Shown: positions 9,439 through 16,295 of the stretch, in pieces
How the letters are laid out: each line of letters begins with the position of its first letter
Position numbering within the stretch: position 1 is the first letter of the stretch
Assembly (NCBI GenBank): GCA_943359595.1
Contig: CALRIA010000005.1
Span: 1 to 36,643, forward strand
Reading direction: 5' to 3'
From: Candidatus Magasanikiibacteriota bacterium
GTDB lineage: Bacteria > Patescibacteriota > Patescibacteriia > Magasanikbacterales > GWA2-37-8
DNA: 36,643 nucleotides
The notes under the pieces: generated by a model
What the model saw: the letters and a program-made list of their open reading frames with translations, nothing else
Told to the model about the DNA's origin: nothing
The model's database searches: none
Position numbers and translations under genes: made by a program

Positions 9439-10629
9439 TTATTTGATAATTTTTACTACTACACCAGAGCCAACGGTACGACCACCTTCACGAATAGCGA
9501 AGTTCATCTTATCTTCCATAGCTACTGGGTTGATCAATCTGATCTTCAAGTTGACAGTATCACCTGGCATTACCATTTCAACACCAGCTGGTAATTCAAG
9601 GATATCACCAGTTACATCAGTTGTACGAATATAAAACTGTGGTTTGTAGCCTTTGAAGAAAGGTTTGTGACGACCGCCTTCTTCTTTGCTCAAAACGTAA
9701 ATTTCAGCTTCAAACTCAGTGTGAGGAGTAATAGAACCTGGTTTGGCCAAAACCATACCACGTTCAACGTCTTCCTTCTTGGTACCACGCAACAATATAC
9801 CAGCGTTGTCGCCAGCTTGTCCTTCTTTCAAGGACTTGTTAAACATTTCGATACCAGTTACTACAGTTTTCATCGGTTCTTCACGCAAACCAACAATGGA
9901 AATTTCATCATTGATTTTGATCATACCACGTTCGATACGACCAGTTACTACAGTACCACGGCCTTCAATAGAAAAAACGTCTTCTACTGGCATCAAAAAT
10001 GGTTTATCAAGATCGCGAACTGGATCTGGGAAATAGGTGTCCATAGTAGACAACAAATCCATAATAGGCTTAGAAGCTGCTTCATCAGTTGGATTTTCCA
10101 AAGCTTTCAAAGCAGATCCACGGATAATTGGAGTGACATCACCAGGGAAGCCATATTTTGTCAAAAGATCACGAATTTCAGCTTCTACCAACTCTACCAA
10201 CTCAGGATCAGCCATGTCTAGCTTGTTCAAAAAAACGATAATGTTTTTTACACCTACCTGATTAGCCAACAAAATGTGTTCACGAGTCTGAGGCATTGGA
10301 CCGTCCGCTGCAGATACTACCAAAACAGCTCCGTCCATCTGAGCAGCACCAGTAATCATGTTTTTTACATAATCAGCATGGCCTGGACAATCTACGTGAG
10401 CATAATGTCTCTTATCAGTTTCGTATTCTACGTGAGCAGTGGCAATAGTAATACCACGAGCTTTTGATTCTGGAGCTTTGTCCAGATCACCTACGCCTTT
10501 TTTTTGAGCGATACCACCGCGGGCATTTAATACCTGCAAAATTGCAGCAGTTAAAGTGGTTTTACCATGATCAACGTGACCAATAGTACCAACGTTAATG
10601 TGAGGCTTGGTTCTACTAAACTCAGCCAT
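9439..10629 (-). CDS. tuf: Elongation factor Tu
   Basis: [30 protein letters not shown]...[22 protein letters not shown]. Confidence 0.98.
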   Translation of the reverse strand: MAEFSRTKPHINVGTIGHVDHGKTTLTAAILQVLNARGGIAQKKGVGDLDKAPESKARGITIATAHVEYETDKRHYAHVDCPGHADYVKNMITGAAQMDGAVLVVSAADGPMPQTREHILLANQVGVKNIIVFLNKLDMADPELVELVEAEIRDLLTKYGFPGDVTPIIRGSALKALENPTDEAASKPIMDLLSTMDTYFPDPVRDLDKPFLMPVEDVFSIEGRGTVVTGRIERGMIKINDEISIVGLREEPMKTVVTGIEMFNKSLKEGQAGDNAGILLRGTKKEDVERGMVLAKPGSITPHTEFEAEIYVLSKEEGGRHKPFFKGYKPQFYIRTTDVTGDILELPAGVEMVMPGDTVNLKIRLINPVAMEDKMNFAIREGGRTVGSGVVVKIIK

Positions 10630-10750
10630 AGGATTATACGTTCACGGCACTGTCCCGAGTGGTCGGAAACAGATTTTTGTCCAGCCGCTAAATTTTTAAT
10701 AAAATATTTGTTAATAAAACACGCTAACCATATAGCTGATTAGCGTGGGC

Positions 10751-10778
10751 ATTATAGCAGGTTTTAAAAATTTTGCAA
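10751..10778 (-). promoter_or_regulatory. tuf promoter with extended -10
   Basis: Minus strand TTGCAA (10773-10778), 16-nt spacer, TGC-TATAAT (10751-10756); a CACGCTAA/TTAGCGTG hairpin (10721-10746) lies at the transcript start. Confidence 0.7.
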
Positions 10779-10818
10779 GTGGGGAGAAATTGTGGATAAT
10801 TTTTCCTGAACACAATTA

Positions 10819-11223
10819 TTATTCAATGGGTTCAAGATAAAATTTTTCTTCTTCATCTTCTGGCAAACCAGACAAGTTTTCTTCACCAAAAGTTTGCTCA
10901 ACTTGACCAACTTCAAGTGGAATATTGGTTGTTTCCAAAACTGGTTCTGAAATTTTTTCTACTTCTTTTTTCGTATTATCTTCCCAACCTGGGATAGGCT
11001 GTCGTTTTTTTTGATCCTGCCAACGAGAAATATCATGGTTTAATTTATTTAACATATCCTCTTCTTCCAAGTTCTCTAGACAAGAAGTGTCGTTTAATAA
11101 GCTTTCATATTCATTTAGATTCATCAAGACCATGGTTTCGTCAGTTTCCTTATCCATTATTACAAACCTATCCCCAGTACGGCGAACTAATTTGATAATA
11201 CGATCCAATTGATTTTGTTTCAT
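10819..11223 (-). CDS. Hypothetical protein; N-terminus reminiscent of Phd/YefM-type sequence
   Basis: 134 aa ORF, MKQNQLDRIIKLVRRTGDRFVIMDKETDETMVLMNLNEYESLL; no toxin neighbour. Confidence 0.65.
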   Translation of the reverse strand: MKQNQLDRIIKLVRRTGDRFVIMDKETDETMVLMNLNEYESLLNDTSCLENLEEEDMLNKLNHDISRWQDQKKRQPIPGWEDNTKKEVEKISEPVLETTNIPLEVGQVEQTFGEENLSGLPEDEEEKFYLEPIE

Positions 11224-11291
11224 ATAATAATTAATTATGTTTTTATATTATACCTAAAAACGACAACTAGTCAACCTTTAATTTAAATAAT

Positions 11292-11394
11292 AAAAAATCG
11301 CTCAAGAAAGCGATTTTTTATTTTGCTCTAACCACAAATAATTGTGATTACAGTGTGTGCGCGCCAATCTACTCCTTTGAATTAGATGGCGCGC
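11292..11394 (-). ncRNA. Three-hairpin 3' element, copy A (HP1 11359-11394, HP2 in the linker, terminator 11292-11319)
   Basis: Minus strand: GCGCGCCAUCUA-AUUCAAAGGAG-UAGA(U)UGGCGCGC; AAUCACAA-UUAU-UUGUGGUU; AAAAAAUCGCU-UUCUUG-AGCGAUUUUUU; collinear with copy B. Confidence 0.7.
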
Positions 11395-11435
11395 GGTAAA
11401 GAGGAGGGAGGGCGATTGTTAACGATCGCTCTACT

Positions 11436-11654
11436 CTAGTTGACCGGAGCGAAGATCACGGGGCCAAACGGTCCACCTTCCCGCTTGCGCAGGTAGGCCG
11501 GACGATTCAGCACGCGCAGTTGCGCGCGAGTCGGTCCCGACCACCAGTCGGTGATGGCTGGAACACCTTGCGTCTTTGTCAGGCGCGAGTTGGGGGTGAA
11601 CGCCACCTCGCGAATAAAGAAACTACCATCCAACAAACGAAAGACAAGAGACAT
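11436..11654 (-). CDS. GC-rich small protein of unknown function (cassette A)
   Basis: MSLVFRLLDGSFFIREVAFTPNSRLTKTQGVPAITDWWSGPTRAQLRVLNRPAYLRKREGGPFGPVIFAPVN; GAGGGT upstream of ATG; own promoter. Confidence 0.55.
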   Translation of the reverse strand: MSLVFRLLDGSFFIREVAFTPNSRLTKTQGVPAITDWWSGPTRAQLRVLNRPAYLRKREGGPFGPVIFAPVN

Positions 11655-11712
11655 GTTAACCCTCACTTTGTCGGGTGAAAAAGGCTTGATAGCCCTGTCC
11701 CGAACGAATTAG

Positions 11713-11741
11713 ACTGTAGCACGGCTTAGCCAAAAAGTCAA
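11713..11741 (-). promoter_or_regulatory. Cassette A promoter
   Basis: TTGACT (11736-11741), 17-nt spacer, TACAGT (11713-11718) on minus strand. Confidence 0.65.
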
Positions 11742-11752
11742 TAGTGAACAAC

Positions 11753-11854
11753 AAAAAACCACTAATTAAGCGGTTTTTTATTGTATTCTGACTACAAATT
11801 ATTATAATCAAAATATGCGTGCGCCGAACTACTCCTTTGAATTAGTCGACGCAC
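11753..11854 (-). ncRNA. Three-hairpin 3' element, copy B (HP1 11819-11854, HP2 in the linker, terminator 11753-11779)
   Basis: Minus strand: GUGCGUCGACUA-AUUCAAAGGAG-UAGU(U)CGGCGCAC; GAUUAUAA-UAAU-UUGUAGUC; AAAAAACCGCU-UAAUU-AGUGGUUUUUU; same 39-nt spacing from HP1 to terminator as copy A. Confidence 0.7.
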
Positions 11855-11890
11855 ATCTGAGTTTGACACTGACGAAGGGTCATGCCGTAA

Positions 11891-12112
11891 TTAACGGCGA
11901 CGAGGACCACTACGCTGTACAATGCGCTGAGCGTTGGCAAGAGCAACCACGTGTTGCACCTGATAACGATAGTCACGCCGTTGCGCTAATGGGGGGGGCC
12001 ATGGACTGCTGACCGGAACCCGGACAAGATCCAGTTGCCGACAGATCAACGACGAAAGATTATACCCGCCCAAAAAAAACAGAAACGGCAACGGCAAATG
12101 AACAATTTTCAT
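11891..12112 (-). CDS. Small hypothetical protein (cassette B, second ORF)
   Basis: MKIVHLPLPFLFFLGGYNLSSLICRQLDLVRV...; strong SD AGGAGG 6 nt upstream of ATG; directly downstream of the 12151-12978 gene. Confidence 0.5.
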   Translation of the reverse strand: MKIVHLPLPFLFFLGGYNLSSLICRQLDLVRVPVSSPWPPPLAQRRDYRYQVQHVVALANAQRIVQRSGPRRR

Positions 12113-12150
12113 CAAAACCTCCTGGAATGAAAGATTGAACGTGCTGGCAC

Positions 12151-12978
12151 TTATTCAGTTGTCAACACACGTTCAGCGTTGAGATACCATTTGACAATCT
12201 CATAGAGCGAATCGCGTCCAACAAATGGGGATAGCCCATCACCATCCGTCCTAAACGCGAAACCAAGCAGATACGCAGCAATGGCCTCGGCCAGGCTCTC
12301 AGCAATTCCGACAAGTGAATTCGGCGGCAATTGGCCAGTAACTGGATCAAAGTAAGCGCCAGCATAGTGCGAGATTGGCGGGGCTGAATTGATTGCCGCC
12401 TCGGCCTCGCTGATGAACTCGAAAATACTTTTATTGCCAACCTGGTCAGAAACCAAGCGACAATTATCCGAGTTCCACATCTCCACATTGACAATGGAGT
12501 GAGCCAACTCATGAGCCAGACCTTCCAGATGAATGATTCGCCGAATTTCGGGCGCGACCAAATCTTGGATTTGAAATAGGACTGGATTCATTCTAAATCT
12601 ACTCCAGAATCTCGGCGGGAGATTCTCCACATCCACTTTGCTGGGTGCAATTGCCGTGGCAGAAATTGCCTTAGCAATATCCAATGTCGGCACAGGCTTC
12701 TCTTTGGTTGATGCCTGTGTAAACCATACCGAACGATCGAACGTGATTTTGTTGATCAACATGCGATTACGTGCTTTGAGTGGAAAAACCGCCAACACTC
12801 CTTGGATATCTGCCAACGTGAGCACATGAAGGCCGTGTGGATCCTCCAAGTAAAAACGTGGAGGACCGGCAAAATATTGAACAGGCATCGGCAAACGAGC
12901 CGTGAACATTTCAAGATTTGCCTCATACCACTGGATGGTTGGACCCATGTCAAAACCAGAAACTTTCTTGTTCTTCAT
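12151..12978 (-). CDS. GC-rich hypothetical protein with HELAH zinc-metallopeptidase-like motif (cassette B)
   Basis: MKNKKVSGFDMGPTIQWYEANLEMF...HLEGLAHELAHSIVNVEMW...; GGAG before the ATG at 12978. Confidence 0.75.
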   Translation of the reverse strand: MKNKKVSGFDMGPTIQWYEANLEMFTARLPMPVQYFAGPPRFYLEDPHGLHVLTLADIQGVLAVFPLKARNRMLINKITFDRSVWFTQASTKEKPVPTLDIAKAISATAIAPSKVDVENLPPRFWSRFRMNPVLFQIQDLVAPEIRRIIHLEGLAHELAHSIVNVEMWNSDNCRLVSDQVGNKSIFEFISEAEAAINSAPPISHYAGAYFDPVTGQLPPNSLVGIAESLAEAIAAYLLGFAFRTDGDGLSPFVGRDSLYEIVKWYLNAERVLTTE

Positions 12979-13039
12979 CGTAAACTCCACTGTGCTTTGA
13001 TTGCCAAACTACTATTGACGAAACATTCGCCAATTTAAA

Positions 13040-13068
13040 ATAATAACAAAAAAAATTAATAAAGTCAA
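13040..13068 (-). promoter_or_regulatory. Cassette B promoter
   Basis: TTGACT (13063-13068), 17-nt spacer, TATTAT (13040-13045) on minus strand. Confidence 0.75.
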
Positions 13069-13090
13069 TGACTGAAGCTAAGGAATATTA

Positions 13091-13121
13091 AAAAAAACAT
13101 ACTAATTTAGTTAGTATGTTT
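13091..13121 (-). terminator. Intrinsic terminator downstream of the 13150-13953 gene
   Basis: AAACATACTAA-loop-TTAGTATGTTT followed by a U tract on the minus strand. Confidence 0.85.
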
Positions 13122-13149
13122 CTCTATATCTATTGTTAAAAAAATATTT

Positions 13150-13953
13150 TTACTTCGTTTCCTTATCGTCATCAATTTTTTCAAAAATAAACATGTCATC
13201 CATATGATGTCCATTTTTATGGGGCAAACCAATGCACAAAACTTTGCCAATATTTTCTATCGCACTATGGCCAGGACCGAGCTTTTTATCTATTTTCCCT
13301 TTTACATAACTATAAAAACTTGGATCAACAGCCTCAAAATCTTCGTCTGTTTCCACTCTTTGCCAATATAAATCTAAATTATCTTTATCAAAAACAGCCT
13401 TTGTTTTTTTTACATCATTTAGCGTATTTATTATGCCAACCAACTTAAAATTTTTATATTCACGCATTTGTGTCGCGGTTTTATGCCAATCATTGCAGAG
13501 CACATGTCCACCAACTTTTAAATTTTTTATTGGACCATCTGGTCGTACGGCTGGATTTAACAAAATAACCACATCAGCCGATTCTGGTAACACAAAATTA
13601 TTGACATCGGCACATTCAGCTTGAAGACCACCTTTTTTTAATACTGCAATCGCCTCTGGATTTTTATCTACAAAAAACACTTGACTGTTTGGAAAACCTT
13701 CGGTAGGACTAGCGTCGACATCACAAGATGGGTAATAAATTATTTTAGGTTCAATATTTAATGTTTCGACAAACAATCTTTGCATCCCGGCCATATTTTC
13801 CGATATACTTGGTTGCCTTTCTATTATTGGTTCTGCTTCTTTTTTTTCGGTATGTTCTATCGGTTTATTTTGACAAGACTCACAAACAGGTAGCCAAGCG
13901 CCACCTTCAACTTCTCCAATCTCATTTTTACCACAGACAGGACAAAGAGACAT
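13150..13953 (-). CDS. Hypothetical protein: N-terminal zinc ribbon plus Rossmann-like (methyltransferase-fold-like) domain
   Basis: CPVCGK...CESCQ; YYPSCDVDASPTEGFPNSQVFFVDKNPEAIAVLKKGG...ADVVILLNPAV. Confidence 0.65.
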   Translation of the reverse strand: MSLCPVCGKNEIGEVEGGAWLPVCESCQNKPIEHTEKKEAEPIIERQPSISENMAGMQRLFVETLNIEPKIIYYPSCDVDASPTEGFPNSQVFFVDKNPEAIAVLKKGGLQAECADVNNFVLPESADVVILLNPAVRPDGPIKNLKVGGHVLCNDWHKTATQMREYKNFKLVGIINTLNDVKKTKAVFDKDNLDLYWQRVETDEDFEAVDPSFYSYVKGKIDKKLGPGHSAIENIGKVLCIGLPHKNGHHMDDMFIFEKIDDDKETK

Positions 13954-14018
13954 AAAAATTTATAACTTATTTTTTTAATTATATCACATATTTAAAAAAC
14001 GCCTACCACAATGCTCTA

Positions 14019-14729
14019 TCATTCCTTTTTAGCGATCAACAATCGACACATAGAAGCCGGCGAAATGTCCCAGATTTTCAGATCATCACTCAATATTTTA
14101 AAACTATTTTCTTGTAATAATTTTATTCTGGCTCGAGCACCAGCCCGCCATTTCCACCCATGTTTTAATTTACCATAATATTCACCAAACAGTACCGGCC
14201 ACACCAAAATTCCACCTTTTTTTAATACCCGATAAGCTTCTTTAACAAAAATTTCTTGACCTTGTGCGGTCATAAATCTATCAGCCGCCACTTCCACCAT
14301 ACCGTCTATCGAGGAATCGGCCACTGTTACCATCGGACCATTTAAATCTTCTACCACCGTAGGTACATTTTCAAATTTAACTTTTAATTTGTTTAATTGA
14401 TCCTGGCTTAAATCTGAGGCGCACACTTTAAATCCGGCGTCGAGCAATGCTTCCGTAATAATTCCGGTTCCGGCCGCTCTATCGTAAATTGTTATTTGTG
14501 AAGGATCGGCATCAAAATTTTCTAAAAAAACTATACCTATTTGGCGAGCCAATTTTTCTCTACTAAAATAATATCTGGCGACTTGGTCATACATTTCCGC
14601 ATCTCGCTGTGAAGTATATTTATGTACAAATCTAGAGCGCCAAAGCCAACTCAATGCTTCTAACAACGGAGGTTTCTTAGGATAAATCTCTTTTTGTTTA
14701 TAAATTTTTAATCTTTCTTCTTTTGACAT
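14019..14729 (-). CDS. Class I SAM-dependent methyltransferase
   Basis: ITIYDRAAGTGIITEALLDAGFKVCASDLSQDQLNKLKVKF...EAYRVLKKGGILVWPV. Confidence 0.8.
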   Translation of the reverse strand: MSKEERLKIYKQKEIYPKKPPLLEALSWLWRSRFVHKYTSQRDAEMYDQVARYYFSREKLARQIGIVFLENFDADPSQITIYDRAAGTGIITEALLDAGFKVCASDLSQDQLNKLKVKFENVPTVVEDLNGPMVTVADSSIDGMVEVAADRFMTAQGQEIFVKEAYRVLKKGGILVWPVLFGEYYGKLKHGWKWRAGARARIKLLQENSFKILSDDLKIWDISPASMCRLLIAKKE

Positions 14730-14779
14730 ATGTATTGATCTATCGATTTAAATTATAACACACCGCTCCAAAAACAAAA

Positions 14780-14837
14780 GACCGCCCGTCACTTAAAATC
14801 ATAAACTAATTATAATCTTAAGTGAGTGCGGGCGGTC
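14780..14837 (-). terminator. Long-stem intrinsic terminator of cassette C
   Basis: Minus strand GACCGCCCG-CAC-TCACTTAA-loop-TTAAGTGA-CGGGCGGTC-TTTTGTTTTT (9+8 bp with 3-nt bulge). Confidence 0.75.
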
Positions 14838-14919
14838 GAATGTTCTGACCAGCGCCACTACTCCACCGGCCAAAAGGCCTTTGCCCACCGTATTTCGGAA
14901 GATGGGATTTTAAAGGTAT

Positions 14920-15363
14920 TTACCCTATACCTGCGAAGAAGTGGTTGAGGTAAGCGAGACTGCGAGCGAGTTCTTCCTTCAGCTCGTCATAACCTTCTTG
15001 GCCGGCGTAGTAGGCGACCAAGCCGTGAAACTGCTGATGTCGAAACTCGACATAGTCAACCAAGATTGCCCGTGGCACTTCTTCCAATTCTTGCCTGAGC
15101 GTTTGCACACAACGCCCCTTTTGGCCGGCGCGCTGGACGAATTCGCGCACCTCATGACGCAGGATGTGGTCGCGAAACGCTTCCGGCACTTCCGCCGAGA
15201 TGAAGAGAAACGCGCTCTTGGGAAAGCCGACGAAGTACTTGAGGTCGGTCAATTCGGGATCGGGACTCAGAACGTGGTAGCCGTATTGAGCACCGTCTAC
15301 CTCGAGAACACCTTCCTCTACGATGAACGGTTTGGCCCAATCGGGCGGCTGCGAAATGAGCAT
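14920..15363 (-). CDS. GC-rich hypothetical protein (cassette C), contains HEVREF
   Basis: MLISQPPDWAKPFIVEEGVLEVDGAQYGYHVLSPDPELTDLKYFVGFPKSAFLFISAEVPEAFRDHILRHEVREF...; SD GGAGG 6 nt before ATG. Confidence 0.75.
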   Translation of the reverse strand: MLISQPPDWAKPFIVEEGVLEVDGAQYGYHVLSPDPELTDLKYFVGFPKSAFLFISAEVPEAFRDHILRHEVREFVQRAGQKGRCVQTLRQELEEVPRAILVDYVEFRHQQFHGLVAYYAGQEGYDELKEELARSLAYLNHFFAGIG

Positions 15364-15398
15364 GTTTACCTCCGTAACTGTTGAGAGAATGAGATGAT

Positions 15399-15426
15399 AA
15401 AATAGCAAAATATGAAAAAAAGTCAA
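15399..15426 (-). promoter_or_regulatory. Cassette C promoter
   Basis: TTGACT (15421-15426), 16-nt spacer, TATTTT (15399-15404) on minus strand. Confidence 0.65.
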
Positions 15427-15440
15427 CCCCCGCCATATTA

Positions 15441-15470
15441 AAAAAATACGATCAGACTAATCGTATTTTT
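15441..15470 (-). terminator. Intrinsic terminator after tRNA-Arg (bidirectional symmetry)
   Basis: AAAAATACGAT-CAGACTA-ATCGTATTTTT. Confidence 0.8.
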
Positions 15471-15512
15471 GTGTGCGATTATACGCCTCCCGTTTTTCGG
15501 AAAGTGTTATCG

Positions 15513-15587
15513 TGGTGCACCCATTAGGAGTCGAACCTAAATTTTCGGCTTCGCAGGCCAATGTCCTATCCATTGAACGATAGGTGC
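15513..15587 (-). tRNA. tRNA-Arg, anticodon GCG, CCA encoded
   Basis: GCACCTA TC GTTC-AATGGAT-AGGAC A TTGGC-CTGCGAA-GCCGA AAAT TTAGG-TTCGACT-CCTAA TGGGTGC A CCA folds as cloverleaf. Confidence 0.92.
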
Positions 15588-15601
15588 GGAATTTCTTACA
15601 A

Positions 15602-16105
15602 CTAAATTTTCATTATCCTACCCATTCGTTCGCTCAAAGGCTCTTCTTCTTGGTCTAAATCTTCTTCCATATATAGAGCTAAGTATTCTCGAATTGGCAT
15701 TGGATCATAATCATACAATGGAACCTGAATACGATGATTCAGCACACTATTTTGTGCAAAATACAGATTTTTGGTAAATGGCGGGTTGTATATAAGCCAA
15801 AAATTAGTTAATTCACTATAGCGATAGTACTTTTTTCCGATTACTACCCCTGTATTGGTAATAGCAAAATATACATCCATCGGAGCTACCATATCTTGCA
15901 TAAACAAAATTATTCCAAACAAGACTGTAATTAGCGCGAATAGATAGTTGGCTGATAATATTGCATAAACGGCTAGAGCAATCCCGATCGCTCCCATCAC
16001 CCAATACCATTGTTGGCCTCTTTCGTGCTGTTCATATTCCTTTACCGTCCACTCGTATTGAACTTCACCAATATTGATATCCTCTTTTAAAATATTTTTT
16101 GGCAT
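15602..16105 (-). CDS. Hypothetical membrane protein (two hydrophobic segments)
   Basis: MPKNILKEDINIGEVQYEWTVKEYEQHERGQQWYWVMGAIGIALAVYAILSANYLFALITVLFGIILFMQ. Confidence 0.7.
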   Translation of the reverse strand: MPKNILKEDINIGEVQYEWTVKEYEQHERGQQWYWVMGAIGIALAVYAILSANYLFALITVLFGIILFMQDMVAPMDVYFAITNTGVVIGKKYYRYSELTNFWLIYNPPFTKNLYFAQNSVLNHRIQVPLYDYDPMPIREYLALYMEEDLDQEEEPLSERMGRIMKI

Positions 16106-16123
16106 AAAAAAATTTTTAATCCG

Positions 16124-16197
16124 TGGATGATACTGGATTTGAACCAGTGACCTTTGCAATGTGAATGCAACGCTCTAACCAGCTGAGCTAATCATCC
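16124..16197 (-). tRNA. tRNA-Val, anticodon CAC, CCA not encoded
   Basis: GGATGAT TA GCTC-AGCTGGTTA-GAGC G TTGCA-TTCACAT-TGCAA AGGTC ACTGG-TTCAAAT-CCAGT ATCATCC A. Confidence 0.92.
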
Positions 16198-16255
16198 TTG
16201 ATTAGAGGTCAGAATTACTCTACCATAAACAAAAAAAGAAATCAACCCCGATATG

Positions 16256-16284
16256 TTGCTTTTTATGTTATTTTGTGATACAAT
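16256..16284 (+). promoter_or_regulatory. Promoter for LCP gene, very short predicted leader
   Basis: TTGCTT-N17-TACAAT; ATG at 16296. Confidence 0.6.
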
Positions 16285-16295
16285 TTTCCTACTAT

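Noticed and set aside
673-10467. Many plus-strand ORFs (60-184 aa) opposite the ribosomal genes and tuf
   Set aside because: Antisense shadow ORFs produced by conserved coding on the minus strand; no SDs or recognisable products.
10721-10746. Attenuator at the start of the tuf transcript
   Set aside because: The hairpin is real but the following TTTTATT is a poor U tract and it sits at the very 5' end; likely a 5' stability stem at most.
10819-11223. Type II antitoxin (Phd-like) of a toxin-antitoxin pair
   Set aside because: Only a weak N-terminal resemblance and no adjacent toxin ORF.
11292-11854. Integron attC sites at the ends of cassettes A and B
   Set aside because: Structured end elements with a bulged base resemble attC in concept, but no RYYYAAC/GTTRRRY core sites were seen, the loop rather than the ends is conserved, and no integrase lies in the window. 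Kept only as an analogy.
11815-12012. Plus-strand 65-aa ORF starting at 11815
   Set aside because: Its start lies inside HP1 of element copy B and it is antisense to a minus ORF with a strong SD; judged spurious.
14941-15384. Plus-strand 147-aa ORF antisense to cassette C
   Set aside because: The minus-strand frame has a promoter, SD and plausible protein; the plus frame is a GC-driven shadow ORF.
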